From NCBI GenBank assembly GCA_933207985.1, contig OW240912.1:256600519-256664518 (forward strand): a DNA stretch of 64,000 nt. Direction: 5' to 3'. Made by a program: the position numbers and the translations under genes. The notes below the pieces were generated by a model. That model ran no database searches, was not told the origin of the DNA, and worked only from the letters and a program-made list of their open reading frames with translations. Shown piece by piece: positions 11,961 to 22,569 of the stretch; the stretch's first letter is position 1, and the number at the start of each line of letters is the position of its first letter. This stretch comes from Pelobates cultripes. Lineage: Eukaryota > Chordata > Amphibia > Anura > Pelobatidae.

Positions 11961-12638
11961 GGGTTAAGATGGATTAATTTTCTAGTGGCAAGATTTTTGG
12001 TAAGTATAATTTTTATTTTTTTTACAGGGATTTAGATTTATTACTTTCCCACCTCACTATTGTTAGGGTGAGGGGGGTAGGTAGGTACCTATTGTCCCGT
12101 TCCCCTCTGTCCCCCCCTCTAGTGACAATAAGGGAGGGACATGGATCCTCCCCCGGCCGTCACCCATGAGCGGCTGGTGAGGGCCATAAGATGATAAGGG
12201 GGACCTATTGTCCACCTGGCCCCTGCCATTGTGCGGCAGGTGGGAGCCCAAAATTACAATGGGGTGGAACCTATTGTTCCCCCCGGCCCCCATCCATAAG
12301 CGACGGGTGGGGGCTATGTGGAAACAACACTCTGAAAACAACACTCTGATTGGCTGGCTTGGAATCCAAAAAACTTTCCCCAAAAACTTTCCCACGCTAT
12401 GTAAAATTACACAGAGCACTCTGATTGGTTGGATTCCAAGCCAACCAATAAGAGTGCTCTGATAGGTGACTATTGTGCCTTGCAAGTACCCAATCACAGT
12501 CCAATCAGTCAAATTGCAGGGTGTGGGAAGGCTTTATAAGCCGTACCCCGCCTTGCAGAGCTCAAGCTGCACGGTGCCCTCGCTGGGTGAAGATGGATTA
12601 ATTTTGTAGCGTTGAGATTTTTTTTTTTTTGTGCTCGG

Positions 12639-14796
12639 TGTGACGGACCCTCTGCCAATAGATGCTCCTAGTGCTCACCAAGGACCATCAGCTTGGTTGG
12701 GGTCCCGCTATCTTCTGCCCACCCTGGACCTACGACAAGGCTCCAGGTTCCAGTGGGTAAGTCTCTCTTCTAGGAGAGTATAGCATGATCATCTGTAGAG
12801 CTCTTACAAGAGCTAGTAGAATCCAAGGGAGTATAATGATTATAGCAATCCCTGTAGTGATTATAGCTATTCCTACAACACGAGACGAAGCTGTGAGTTG
12901 AGGGTAAGAAGATTTGAGAGTTTAATGGTACAGGTTGGATTTTTATACAACTTTACAGGTCAGATGAACACCCACTGGGCCTGATGGGGCACCAGGACAC
13001 AAATTGTACAGACCAATAGAAACAATGTAACAATGCCTGACAATCCCACATACAGCACACAATCCCTCCCCTCTGCCTGTGATACAATTAAATTAGATAA
13101 TGTATTAAGGTAATTATCCCCAAGCATAAAAAAACATATTTTTATAAAGTACCATAAGTACCCCAAAATACAACATATTCACATAAATCATCCCCTGATA
13201 GCTCTGATCTGGGTGAACAGCATATCCAAAAATCACCCAGATCAGGGGTTCAGAAATTTTATGGAAGTCATATTTTTACCCAGGCAAAGGCATGGTCCCA
13301 TGCCCAAAACAGTTCCATAGAATTGCGGATAGAAGTGCCTCTGGAGGACCGACCAGGAACCACGAGCTGCTCATGCCGAAAATAGTTCCAGGGCATTCAC
13401 GGCTAAGTCCCCCTAAAGTCTATTTGTGGTTTTGGTCCATGTGAACAAGAGGGCCACCATGTGTTCGAATGTCGAATGCCGGCCACTTCAACTGTTCAGG
13501 AGTTTGAAGAACCATTTGTAACGGCTACCCCAGTTGAAGAGGGGGTATCAGCCGTTGGAGATGTCCTTCTTCCCGGCAAGATGCTGTGCTGTAGTGGAAT
13601 TGCGCTATCCCATCCGCTGGATCCAAGTAGAGAGTAAAGCAGAGCTCTTAAAAGAGCTTGTGATTATGCTGAGGAGGTTCCCTTTCAATAAGAGACGAGG
13701 CTATGTTTTGAAGGGTTAAGCAGAACTGATTTAATGACCACAAAGCAGCTGCTTTTATGCAGGTTCTCACAGGAATGTTAACACGCACTGGACCTTGTGG
13801 GTCACTGATAATGGGAAAACAACAGCCAATCAGTTACAATTGTACAGTAAAAGCACACCCATTAATTACAGTACATTCCTCCCCTCTACTTAGGAGATAA
13901 TTGAGTTAATCGTTATATCAGCTCAATTATCTCCACGTTAAAAAATATACTTTCATGCATTTTTCATAACTTTAAAACTATACATAAGATATTAATAAAT
14001 GTTACATTTTAATAAACAATCCATTCAGGGGAACAACATATCCAAAAATGGCATGAATTGGACCAGTGGTTCGGGAGTTAGTAAAAAGGTGGATGTGACC
14101 GACCGCTCGCACATTTCTCTGCCCAAATTAGTTCCACAATTTCATTCTATGTGGTCGGTCTATCTTCCCGTTGTAATAGATGTAAAATGCATGAATGGAA
14201 CTGCTCGTGCCTATCATCATTGGATGCAGATTGTTCGTATGAAGAAACCCACGAATTAGCGCTTTGTTCGTATGTTTCTTGTCGAACGCACTGAAGGTAG
14301 AAGTTCAGCGGTGTTCGTGGAAAAAGTTAGCCGAAATCAGTTCCATGCGGTCGACGACCAAACACTGCTGAGTGCGTTTAACTTAACAAAATGGCCACTG
14401 CCACGTGTTCGCACAAACGAACGCCAACCACCCTGTTAACCCATTAGAATGTTAAGGTGTTTGCAGTTTGTACAGGTCAAGAGGGTTAATTGGTGCCACA
14501 CTCCTGCTCTGGGTGTTCGGTCGGTCGTTCGACAGAATATTCGGTAAATGAATGATTATGGCCAAATGCACGATTGATCCATTTTAGTGAAGGCAAACAA
14601 ACGAATAGTCTCTGTTCTCAGTTCCATGCAGCAAATATACGGCTTAAACAGGGGTTTTGTTACACCATTGTTTAAAGTCCCAATAGCCACAAAAAGGGTC
14701 TCTCAACCACAATAAATTAAAGAGGCCATAGTCACAGGGTAGAAGGCTGGCAAGTAGTCCCCTCCAAACCCCAGTGGCGAAGTGGTTTTCACCACA
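12639..14796 (-). mobile_element. TGTAAC-LTR interrupted by a second LTR
   Basis: The outer LTR occupies 12639-13516 and 14670-14796, starting TGTGACGG and ending TTCACCACA. It is flanked by CTCGG (12634-12638) and CTCAG (14797-14801), a 5-bp duplication with one difference. A younger LTR of the same family is inserted at 13517. It carries the conserved hairpin at 13204-13245. Confidence 0.85.
13517..14664 (-). mobile_element. Nested solo TGTAAC-LTR
   Basis: The 1148-bp LTR begins TGTAACGGC and ends TTTTGTTACA, with exact duplications CCATT at 13512-13516 and 14665-14669. It is inserted in the same orientation into the older LTR. The remainder of the older copy resumes at once after the duplication, which proves the nesting order. 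Confidence 0.92.
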
Positions 14797-15894
14797 CTCA
14801 GGTTATTTTTTTATTTTAGAAGTTCGACGGAAATTATGGAATTTTTTTGGCCTTTTTTAAGGCTGAAAAAAGAAGACATCTTATGGTAAGTATATATTTT
14901 TTTTACAGGGATTAAGATTTATTACTTCCCCCTATCTATTTTTAGGGTGAGGGGGGTAGGTAGTAATTTATTTAAAGGGAAGAGGGTGACTAGGGGCCTG
15001 GGGACCCCTAGTCACCTTGTGGGGCACTGGATTATTTTACATAGCCTCCACCCGTCACCCATGGGTGGGGGCTGGGGAGAACAATAAGATCCCCCATTGT
15101 AATTTTGGGCCCCCACCTTGGGTGGGGGCCAGGGAGATAATAGGTCCCCCCGTATCATCTTAGGGCCCCTACCCGCCGCTCATGGGTGGGGGTGGGGGTC
15201 GGGGAGAAATAGGGCCCCCACCTGCCGCTCATGTGTAGGGGCCTGTGGCAGGGGACAATAGGTACCCCACCATTGTCATTTAGGCACCCCACCCGTGGGG
15301 CAATGTCCCCCCCGCTAGTTAATAGATGGTTGGGGGTCTAGTTAATAGATGGGGGGGTTCACCAGAGTGCTCACTGTTTAGTAGCTATGCCCCTACTCGC
15401 GGCATAGCGAGTGGGGACATTCGGGAGATTTTAATCTCCCTTCTGCTAATATAGGGGTCATTTTGACCCCCATAGAGTGAGGTAGGACATGTGGGGGCAT
15501 TAGGAAGTGGTGGGGAGCACAGCTATTTTTACATATTACAAGGAGGGAGCTGTGAGCCGACAGCTCTCTCCTAGTAATAAACAAACGAACACACGAACAC
15601 CAACATTCAGTCTTTGTTTGTGCGTGTGAAATTTCTATTAATTCATTTGTCTTTCTGACGGATGAATAGATGAATTTCTGATATTGTGGGAGCGCGCATT
15701 AGGCGGCAAAATGATACCTAACGTCAGTTATGCGTGCTGACGTCAGAGCATGATTGGATATGAGACCAGGGAAGTTACATTCCTGGCTCTCAAAATTGGC
15801 TGGTTTGGGGGCGTGGTTTAAAGCCACTCTTCAAAGCCTTCATAAAGAATAAAGAAAATTATTTGAAAAATAAGAGTAGAATGAAAATATTTAA

Positions 15895-16328
15895 GGCACT
15901 CTAACAACTTAAATGAGATTAAGTTGTTACAGTGCCTACAGTGTTCCTTTAAGTGGTTAATTATAGGCAAGTGCCCCTGACCACTAAATCCTGCAATGTT
16001 TACGTGGCAGTGTTAAGTCCACCACTAGTGGTCTAGTGGCTGGAGGTTCCTGCTCCGTAATGTAGTGAATGCATGGATCCAATGCTTTCCTATGGGGAAG
16101 CTTTAATGTGCATGTAACGCTTTCTGCGCACATGCATTAGGTCCTTCATCGGCGTGATCTTGCAGGAGGAGGATACTGAGCCAGCTCAGATGGAGCCTCA
16201 GTGCTGGAAAGAGCTAAGGGATAAAAGGGTTTTTCACCGTTTCATGCTCGCGGGGGGACATGTCAGTTAGGGACAGGGGCACACTATTGCATTAGAAATA
16301 CAGGTTTGTGTAACACTGTTGTGTTCCC
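15895..16328. mobile_element. TTAA-flanked MITE
   Basis: TTAA at 15891-15894 and 16329-16332 flank ends that start GGCACTCTAACAACTT and, reversed, GGGAACACAACAGTG. A TTAA duplication fits piggyBac or Kolobok. No coding capacity. Confidence 0.6.
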
Positions 16329-16332
16329 TTAA

Positions 16333-16821
16333 TTTATAAAAGGGACAATTTCTATCGAAGTCAGCATGTTTTGTAAAATGAAAAAAGAGGACACACTCTT
16401 CACACATTTCAGCCAGCTATCGTGCTTTAGGGGTGCAAAGTGTTTCTTTTAGGTGTGCACCAGGGGAACATATGTAACATGTAACATGCAATCTGTATTA
16501 AATATTACATGTGTATATGTGATAAATATGTATTAAATGGAATTATATAGGTCTGCATTTTTATTAATGAAAGTAAAATGTAATAGAGCATATAGGTTTT
16601 AATAAAATCTCATTAGCTCCATACTAAAATATGCATTAAAAAATACCAAAATACCAAATATTGCTCTAGCATGAAGCAAATTTCTTCATAAATAAACAAT
16701 TATCACCATTTTAAGATCATTTAGAGCGAACCCCGAATGATGTAAAATTGCATAGAGAGAATTAACTGCCTTCCATCTGCATCAAATTCTTATTGATAGC
16801 AATCTGTCACTTTCCATGCAG
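16333..16821. other. Intronic sequence upstream of the 169-bp exon
   Basis: AT-rich, with nothing recognised. It ends in the acceptor TTTCCATGCAG. Confidence 0.6.
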
Positions 16822-16990
16822 GACCCTTCACGAAATCGTTTGGTTCAGTGGACAAACCAGGAGTCCAATCAAGGTGTTGTGTCCATGGAATTCCAATTAA
16901 ATGATGATGCAGCTCCAGGCAATTACTTTATAACAGCTGAGAGATCCTCTGGTTCTGACGTTGTTCAATGGTTTACTGTAGACGAATATG
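16822..16990 (+). CDS. Alpha-2-macroglobulin-like gene, 169-bp exon
   Basis: The exon lies between TTTCCATGCAG and GTAAATATTG. It encodes DPSRNRLVQWTNQES through WFTVDEY plus one base. This corresponds to the family's DPKGNRIAQW...FTVEEF segment at the MG2/MG3 border: a conserved DP.GNR start, an aromatic/GNY strand and the FTV(D/E)EY end. The last G joins TA of the next exon to make Val in EYVSPRF, equivalent to EYVLPKF. No ATG start applies, because the upstream methionine codon lies in the intron. Whether the gene is A2M, ovostatin or A2ML1 cannot be told from this part. Confidence 0.93.
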
Positions 16991-18094
16991 GTAAATATTG
17001 CAATTTAAAGAACGTATGATCTCCAGTATCAAATGGAGAACTAACCACTTCTCTCTTAAACACGTGTATAGTCATGCTACCTTTCACTTTGAATTGTAAA
17101 AAATTGAGAGAAGCAAATTATTATTTATCAGGGGTCCTTTTTTCATTCTGGAATCTGCAGTAGGTCTGTAAGTTATGTAGGATAAATACACATACTGAGG
17201 TTCTTTGCAGGTTGAAATTGTATCCTATAATATCCTTATTGTAAAGATGATTGCTATCATTGTACTTTGCAAAGACTCTGGATGGTGACTGCGTGGTGCA
17301 AGAAAGGTGAGTTTTTATTACCCGAACCTGTGCCTCCTTGGTCATCCTGCTGGTCCTCTTCAGCTCATGCAGTCTGTGCAGTACAAAAGTACAACACCAA
17401 GATCTTTTTGAGCATCCCACGGGAGCCACCATAGACAATGCCTTAGTGACAGCTGGTGGAAATGACAAAACATGATGCAGGTAGCTCTGCCTTTTGTCAG
17501 ATTTTGTCAAGCGTAGGGAATATACTAAGTAATCCCTATCTTATTACATAGTTACATAGCTCTTAGTATATCTCTTGACAGCGCTGGAATTTCAACACAT
17601 TGTTTAGATATAAAGATTTTATATTTATAAAATACTCACTTTGGAGGGTGTGTGTGGCAAAGCTGCTTTAAAGCTCTTTTATGCAAAGTACTTTTCTAGA
17701 TTGCCCAAAAGCTTACAATCTAAAGGTTGCTTCTTGCAGAGAAGAACTGGTATCACTGCTTCACTATGAGGAGGATTGCTTTCTGATTTGAACAAGTGTT
17801 AGAAATAAGTGGCGCAGGACACCCTTTTCTTTTCTCTAATAGCTGGGAGGGTACAACTAAAGACTTTTGTAAAAGAAAACAGACAGGACTTTCAGTTAAC
17901 ACCTGAATTTCTTTAGCAACCAGAAGTGTTTTAGGGAAAGGGAGCCTTTGATTTACAGTATGTCTATATAACATCTTGCGTGTTTCGTAAAAAAATACCC
18001 ATAAGCAGTTTAAGTATCAATCTCTCCATATGGCAATCCTTATAAGCCAGTTTTTTTTTTAAAATGTGTTCCTGTCTTCTCCCTTTGATTTCAG
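16991..18094. other. Intron with no supported element
   Basis: 1104 bp. A block at about 17260-17520 looks repeat-like by composition, but I could not match it to anything else in the window. Confidence 0.5.
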
Positions 18095-18179
18095 TATCAC
18101 CCAGATTTTCTACTGATTTGGATTCCCCAAATACATTGTCTGTGCTGGAGAAGATTCTGCCATTTAATATCTCTGCAGC
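18095..18179 (+). CDS. Alpha-2-macroglobulin-like gene, 85-bp exon
   Basis: The acceptor TTTGATTTCAG precedes and the donor GTACGTAAAA follows. The reading frame set by the previous exon gives VSPRFSTDLDSPNTLSVLEK and ILPFNISAA. This is the MG3 start, matching the family pattern V-L-P-(K/R)-F-E-V...P..(I/L)(T/S).L(E/D)(E/K)...(N)(V/I)(S/T). The terminal GC needs one base from the next exon (GC+C, Ala). Usual KFEV is RFST here, a mild divergence. Very confident as a family member. Confidence 0.92.
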
Positions 18180-18568
18180 GTACGTAAAATCAGCCTGGCT
18201 TTTACTATGATAACATTTTGACACAATATCTACTGTGAAACCATTTATTCAAAAGATAAATCTCCTGTGATGTTCAGTAACTTGTTTTATTAGCTGAGCT
18301 ATTTTTAATATATTTATACTGTTTTAATAAATCACTTGTTTTTTTAAAGATCTCCTATGAAACTTCTTTTGTTAGATTAATTTAGGGCACACATCACTTT
18401 ACTACTCTCTCCGCAGTCCAATAAATATTATTTATTTTAGTTTTCATGTTTGCTAGAATATTACAAACGTCATTTCAAAGTCTATAATATTTTCTATAAC
18501 ATTTTCCTACAGACTTATACTTGCTTTATTATATTTTTATTGAGTTTTGAATATGTTTATAGAATAAA
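18180..18568. other. Intron, AT-rich, nothing recognised
   Basis: No element or exon is seen before the TTAA-flanked MITE. Confidence 0.5.
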
Positions 18569-19809
18569 TTAAAGCGACACTATAGTCATTAGAACAACTA
18601 CAGATTATTGTATTTGTTCTGGTGAGTATAATCATTCCCTTCAGGCTTTTTGAAATAAACACAGTTTTTTTTTAGAGTAAATGCAGTGTTTACACTACAG
18701 CCTAGAGATACCTCCACTGGCCACTCTTTAGACGGTTATGTAATGGCCACCCAGGTAGTGAGAGGGTTGTATGCCGTTGGAGATGTCCTTTTACCGGCAA
18801 GAGGCTGTGCTGCAGAGTATTCCCAATATTCCATCAACTGGATCAGTGTAGAGAGGGAGGCAGAGCTTTTACAAGAGCTAGTGATTTAGCTGGATGCAGG
18901 TTCCCTTCAATAACGAGACAAGGCTACGTATTGCAGGTTAAGCAGAACTGTTTTAATGGGCACACAAGCATTTCTTTTATACACATTTTCCCACAAGGTT
19001 ACCACGCACGTGGACCTTGTTGGGCACTGTGACAAGACCAATCTCGCCACATTGCATTGGAGAAGCCTGGTTGCTCGCCTGTTGCCTTTGGATTATGGCC
19101 CCATGTTAAAAGGCTTGATTTTCCCCTGCAAAGACATGAAAGCCGGGTCATTTGGTGCTTGCCCTGTTTGAGTGGTGATACCCCAGATAGCTATGCCATG
19201 GAGCCCATTCGTATAATGAAAGACTATGGGAAAGACTTTGGCTCCATGGCAATTGAACTGTATGTGTGTGCTCTGAGCGCCATTCAGTAATAATGTGCGC
19301 TCAGATCTGAGCTATCTGGGGATATGTTGAATGTACCTGTTTTGTACAATGGCTGCACAGTTGTATGTTTTTATGTGTTTTATTGTCTTTTGCTGCCATG
19401 TGTTCAATTGAGTTTTGCCTCTGTCCTTGGAGATAATTGGATTACTTCCCAATTATCTCCAGGATAGAAGACTCTGTGGAACTGGTTTTGGGCAGAAAAG
19501 CCATGCTTCCTTTGGTCACAAAGGACTACGATCTATCTTTTGAACCACTGGACCAATTTGTATGATTTTGACGTATGTTTGTATTTGGAGTATGCTGATT
19601 ATGAAAATGTTATACGTGAATGTGATGTATACTTTTCAAGTTATGAATAATGTGGAAAAATTGTATTTCTCTGCTTGTGATAATTAAATTACCCATTGTG
19701 TAAGGTAATTGAATCACAGGCAGAGGACAGGAATGTGTGTGGGAGTGTCTGAGTGTATTGTATGTGTTTATTGGTTGTGTTCCAACACCCTGTGGGTGGT
19801 ACTAATGTG

Positions 19810-19817
19810 TATATAAG
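19810..19817 (+). promoter_or_regulatory. Candidate TATA box in 5' LTR
   Basis: TATATAAG lies 368 bp before the LTR end. The equivalent position in the LTR at 56328 has TATAAAA (57221). This is a reasonable LTR promoter position, inferred from sequence only. Confidence 0.5.
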
Positions 19818-20179
19818 AACAAAAAACAGACCACTGCTTGACCCGCAACGCGGAGCTCTGTCTCGTTCTTTGGGGGGATTTACTGTATGCTGTTAGAGAC
19901 TGATTGCTAGGAGTGTAAGCCGCTTGGATGCTTTTCCCATTCGTCTGCTAGCAGCTATTCGTGAGGTTCCAGTTCGGGAGTTTGGAGTGCTATTTTGTAT
20001 GCAGTTCGGGAGTTTGGAGCATTCCCTTATATGCGGTTCGGGAGTTTGGTGTAGCTGTGCCTGTATCTCTGGAAGGGGAAGATCTCCTAAATGGCGGAGT
20101 AGCTGTGCCTGTATCTCTGGAAGGGGAAGATCTCCTAAATGGCGGTTTAACCCTTTTATGCTGAGGGTGCCGTTACAAT

Positions 20180-20197
20180 TGGTGGCAGCGGTGGGAT
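20180..20197 (+). promoter_or_regulatory. Primer binding site, tRNA-Leu
   Basis: TGGTGGCAGCGGTGGGAT starts two bases after the LTR end. It is the exact complement of the 3' end of a vertebrate tRNA-Leu (…ATCCCACCGCTGCCACCA), as I recall that tRNA. This fixes the end of the 5' LTR and the transcription strand. Confidence 0.85.
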
Positions 20198-20267
20198 CGT
20201 TCCTACAGCCAGAAGGACAGCTACAGGAAACACCATTTCTTTGGATTTTACAAACTGAGGGCAACGC

Positions 20268-20848
20268 ATGTCTGAGTACAGTGACCCTGACAGCATCAGG
20301 ATGGAACCAGCAGTGGAGTATGATGAGGGTGTCATGGATGACAGAGATGCAGTTCGCAAAGGCATCTGGTACCAGGCACTGGGCATTGTGGAGTACCAGC
20401 GGGGCGAGAGACTCCCCAAGGAAGACCAGCGATTGCAGAAGCGACTAGCCCTGCGGATGCCCTTCCTGGGAGAGCAGCCCCTGGAGGAATGGGTTGAAGG
20501 AATTGGAGCTCCGGGTATGGCAGGAGATTTGGCTGGAAGATGCCTACCAGGCGCTCTGGTGGTATGGGGCACAGTACCTGCCCTGGAGAGCCGAGCATGA
20601 CAAGCCAGAGGGAGAGGAGTTTGATGGTCCTGGTTTGTTATGGGAGGCATTTTCAGAGCCTGAGTTTGGGAGCTCTACACAAACTCGGTTCAGTGATCTC
20701 TTGGAGTGGAGGGAGAGAAGGTATGACTGGGACGACACTCATGAGATTGAGCAAGACCTGGTCCACCTAGTGACCTGAGAGATGGAGCTGGAGCAGGGCT
20801 ACCAAGATCTGTTCCACTCCAGTGAGAAGGCACTATTCGTCTGCTAGC
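20268..20848 (+). pseudogene. gag-like ORF remnant of LTR element
   Basis: The ORF begins MSEYSDPDSIRMEP and runs about 85 codons in one frame. After a frameshift near 20500 it continues with WQEIWLEDAYQALWWYGAQ and on to HEIEQDLVHLVT, a stop, and ELEQGYQDLFHSSEKAL, where it is cut by the 3' LTR. A related protein (LWINDAYQALHWYTVQ, ELEQDYQYLLSSS) is encoded on the minus strand at 39452-40110. The shared (N/E)DAYQAL.WY motif shows one family. It is acidic and tryptophan-rich with no zinc knuckle left. I call it gag from its place after the primer site. Confidence 0.65.
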
Positions 20849-22387
20849 AGCTATTCGTGAGGTTCCAGTTCGGGAGTTTGGAGTGCTGTTTTGTATGCAG
20901 TTCGGGAGTTTGGAGCATTCCCTTATATGCGGTTCGGGAGTTTGGTGTTCTGCAGTAGCTGTGCCTGTATCTCTGGAAGGGGAAGATCTCCTTTTATGCT
21001 GAGGGTGCCGTTACAGGCACTGAAGACACAAACTTAAAACTAATCATTTACAGTTACACAGCTAAACACTCCCATTTATTACTGTACATTCCTCCCCTCT
21101 GCTTGGGAGATAATTGAATTAATTGCTGTATCAACTCAATTATCTCCAAGTGAAAAATGTAATTTCTACCCAATTTTCATAACACCAAAACTACACATTT
21201 AATTTCAATAAAAGTTAAATGTTTCTGAACAAGCATAACTAGGGGACAAACATACTCAAAACTCATACTAATCCGTTCAGGGGTTCGGGAGATAGCTGAT
21301 AGTCACATCCCTGCCTGGCCGCACACAAGGCTCCTGCCCAAAATAGTTCCATACATTCAGCTGGTGCGGCCGGTCCCTTTTCGTATGTTAAAAATACTGA
21401 ACAGTTATTCTTTTTATTGTTCGTGAGTTTGCTGGCTGTGTGCCGCCCCGTTCGTGCAATACTTTTACCGCCTCATTTGTGTAATTCTAGGTGAAGCTAA
21501 GTGGTTCTGGAAGTCTCAGCGGTGTTCAGGAGTTTGAGTGTCCAAAAATAGTTCCAGACACTCGATGACCAAACACCGCTGAACGCATTCGACAAAACAA
21601 GATGGTCACCGCCACATGTTCGTACATATGAATGGACGGCTACCCAGAGAACCACTTAGCATGCTTGCGGTTTGCGGTCTGGCACAGAGTCAAAAGGGTA
21701 ATTGGCGGCACACACCTGGGCTGGGTGGTCTCTCGTTCTGCAGTTTGTTCGTTCATACGAATGGGTTAGCATTGTCATTCGTTTTCCCATTCCTATGTTT
21801 AAATATAACACTGGTAACAAATCCAGGGGGTTACAATGTTTCAAGTCTGTTGGCCAGGCAACAACAGGGGTTCTGTTACAGGCTACTAGAGGTACTTCCT
21901 GGGACAGTGATGCACACTGTGCAGCACTGCCATTCAGTGTCTCCACCCTCTGCATGGAGACACTGAACTTTCCTTATAGAGATACATTGATTCAATGTAT
22001 TTCTATGAGGAGATGCTGATTGTCCAGGGCTGTATTTGACTTGTGCTGACTCTGCTCCAGATCTGCCTCCTTGGCAATCTCAGATAATTCTATGGGAAAA
22101 CATTGTGATTAGCTCAGAGAATAACTTCTGAAGATGCCAGTCAAAAAGGCAGATCAGGGACAGAGACAGCAGCTGCAGACTTTGATATAATTAAGATTTT
22201 GCTATATCTAGGGGACAAGGAGGGATCTGGGGGGGTGGGTGGGCAGGGGCTAGATGGTGTGATGTGTGCTCCTTTAACTGATATCTAGGATGTAATAAAA
22301 TTAAACAAAGAAAGAGACAAGTTACACATATTTTGTACACTGTAGAATAAAATGTGTAAATTTAACTTGAACCATTATCTCCACCAG

Positions 22388-22505
22388 CTATACCTACGGC
22401 CAACCTGTGCCTGGAACCATTACAGCGAAATGTTGTTTGCAAAATGACATATATGGCAGAAGTAAAAACTGTTATAAAAACTCATGCTTAAATATTACAG
22501 GAAAG
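22388..22505 (+). CDS. Alpha-2-macroglobulin-like gene, 118-bp exon
   Basis: The acceptor TATCTCCACCAG precedes it and the donor GTGAGTGC follows. It encodes (A)YTYGQPVPGTITAK then CCLQNDIYGRSKNCYKN and SCLNITGK. YTYG(K/Q)PVPG is a hallmark of MG3 in alpha-2-macroglobulins, and the following cysteine-bearing strands match the family's C(R)...C...C pattern. One base at the start completes Ala; it ends in phase 0. NIT is a potential N-glycosylation site. A small length variation in this loop is normal for the family. Confidence 0.94.
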
Positions 22506-22569
22506 GTGAGTGCTGTCTGCGGTTGAATAGATGCTTTAAAGTTCGGTGATGTCTGATTTAGTGGACATA

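Larger units (their letters stand above)
11961..15890. repeat. GC-rich repeat element interrupted by LTRs
   Basis: 12000-12120 and 14890-14970 share a run (TTTTTTTTACAGGGATT, then TTAGGGTGAGGGGGGTAGG). The following kilobase is built of modules such as CCCGCCGCTCATGGGTGGGG and GGTGGGGGCC. The nested LTR pair sits between these parts. No coding capacity; the family is not identified. Confidence 0.5.
19028..21015 (+). mobile_element. LTR retrotransposon, gag-only, truncated 3' LTR
   Basis: Its 5' LTR is 19028-20177 (1150 bp, TGTGACAAG...GTTACA). A tRNA-Leu-type primer site follows, then about 650 bp of interior with a gag-like ORF, then only the last ~185 bp of the 3' LTR (20831-21015). GGCAC at 19023-19027 and 21016-21020 is an exact target duplication. 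No protease, reverse transcriptase or integrase is present. The Ty3/gypsy or retrovirus-like origin cannot be decided without pol. It is one of few LTR copies in the sense orientation. Confidence 0.88.
18739..21880 (-). mobile_element. TGTAAC-LTR interrupted by a gag-only element
   Basis: The outer LTR occupies 18739-19027 and 21021-21880, starting TGTAATGG and ending TTCTGTTACA. GGTTA (18734-18738) and GGCTA (21881-21885) flank it, a 5-bp duplication with one change. It is inserted in the MITE. The element at 19028-21015 split it later. Confidence 0.85.
18573..22273. mobile_element. TTAA-flanked MITE split by an LTR nest
   Basis: The ends TTAAAGCGACACTATAG (18569 on) and, reversed, TTAAAGGAGCACAC (up to 22277) are imperfect inverted repeats flanked by TTAA. 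The element is in two parts, 18573-18738 and 21886-22273, separated by an LTR nest. A related start (GAGCCACTATAGTCATCCAGA) lies near 25040. It is non-coding. Confidence 0.7.

Noticed and set aside
20268..20650. Minus-strand ORFs of 88 and 164 codons opposite the gag-like ORF
   Set aside because: They are shadows of the sense frame; primer site, LTR orientation and homology at 39452-40110 fix the sense strand.
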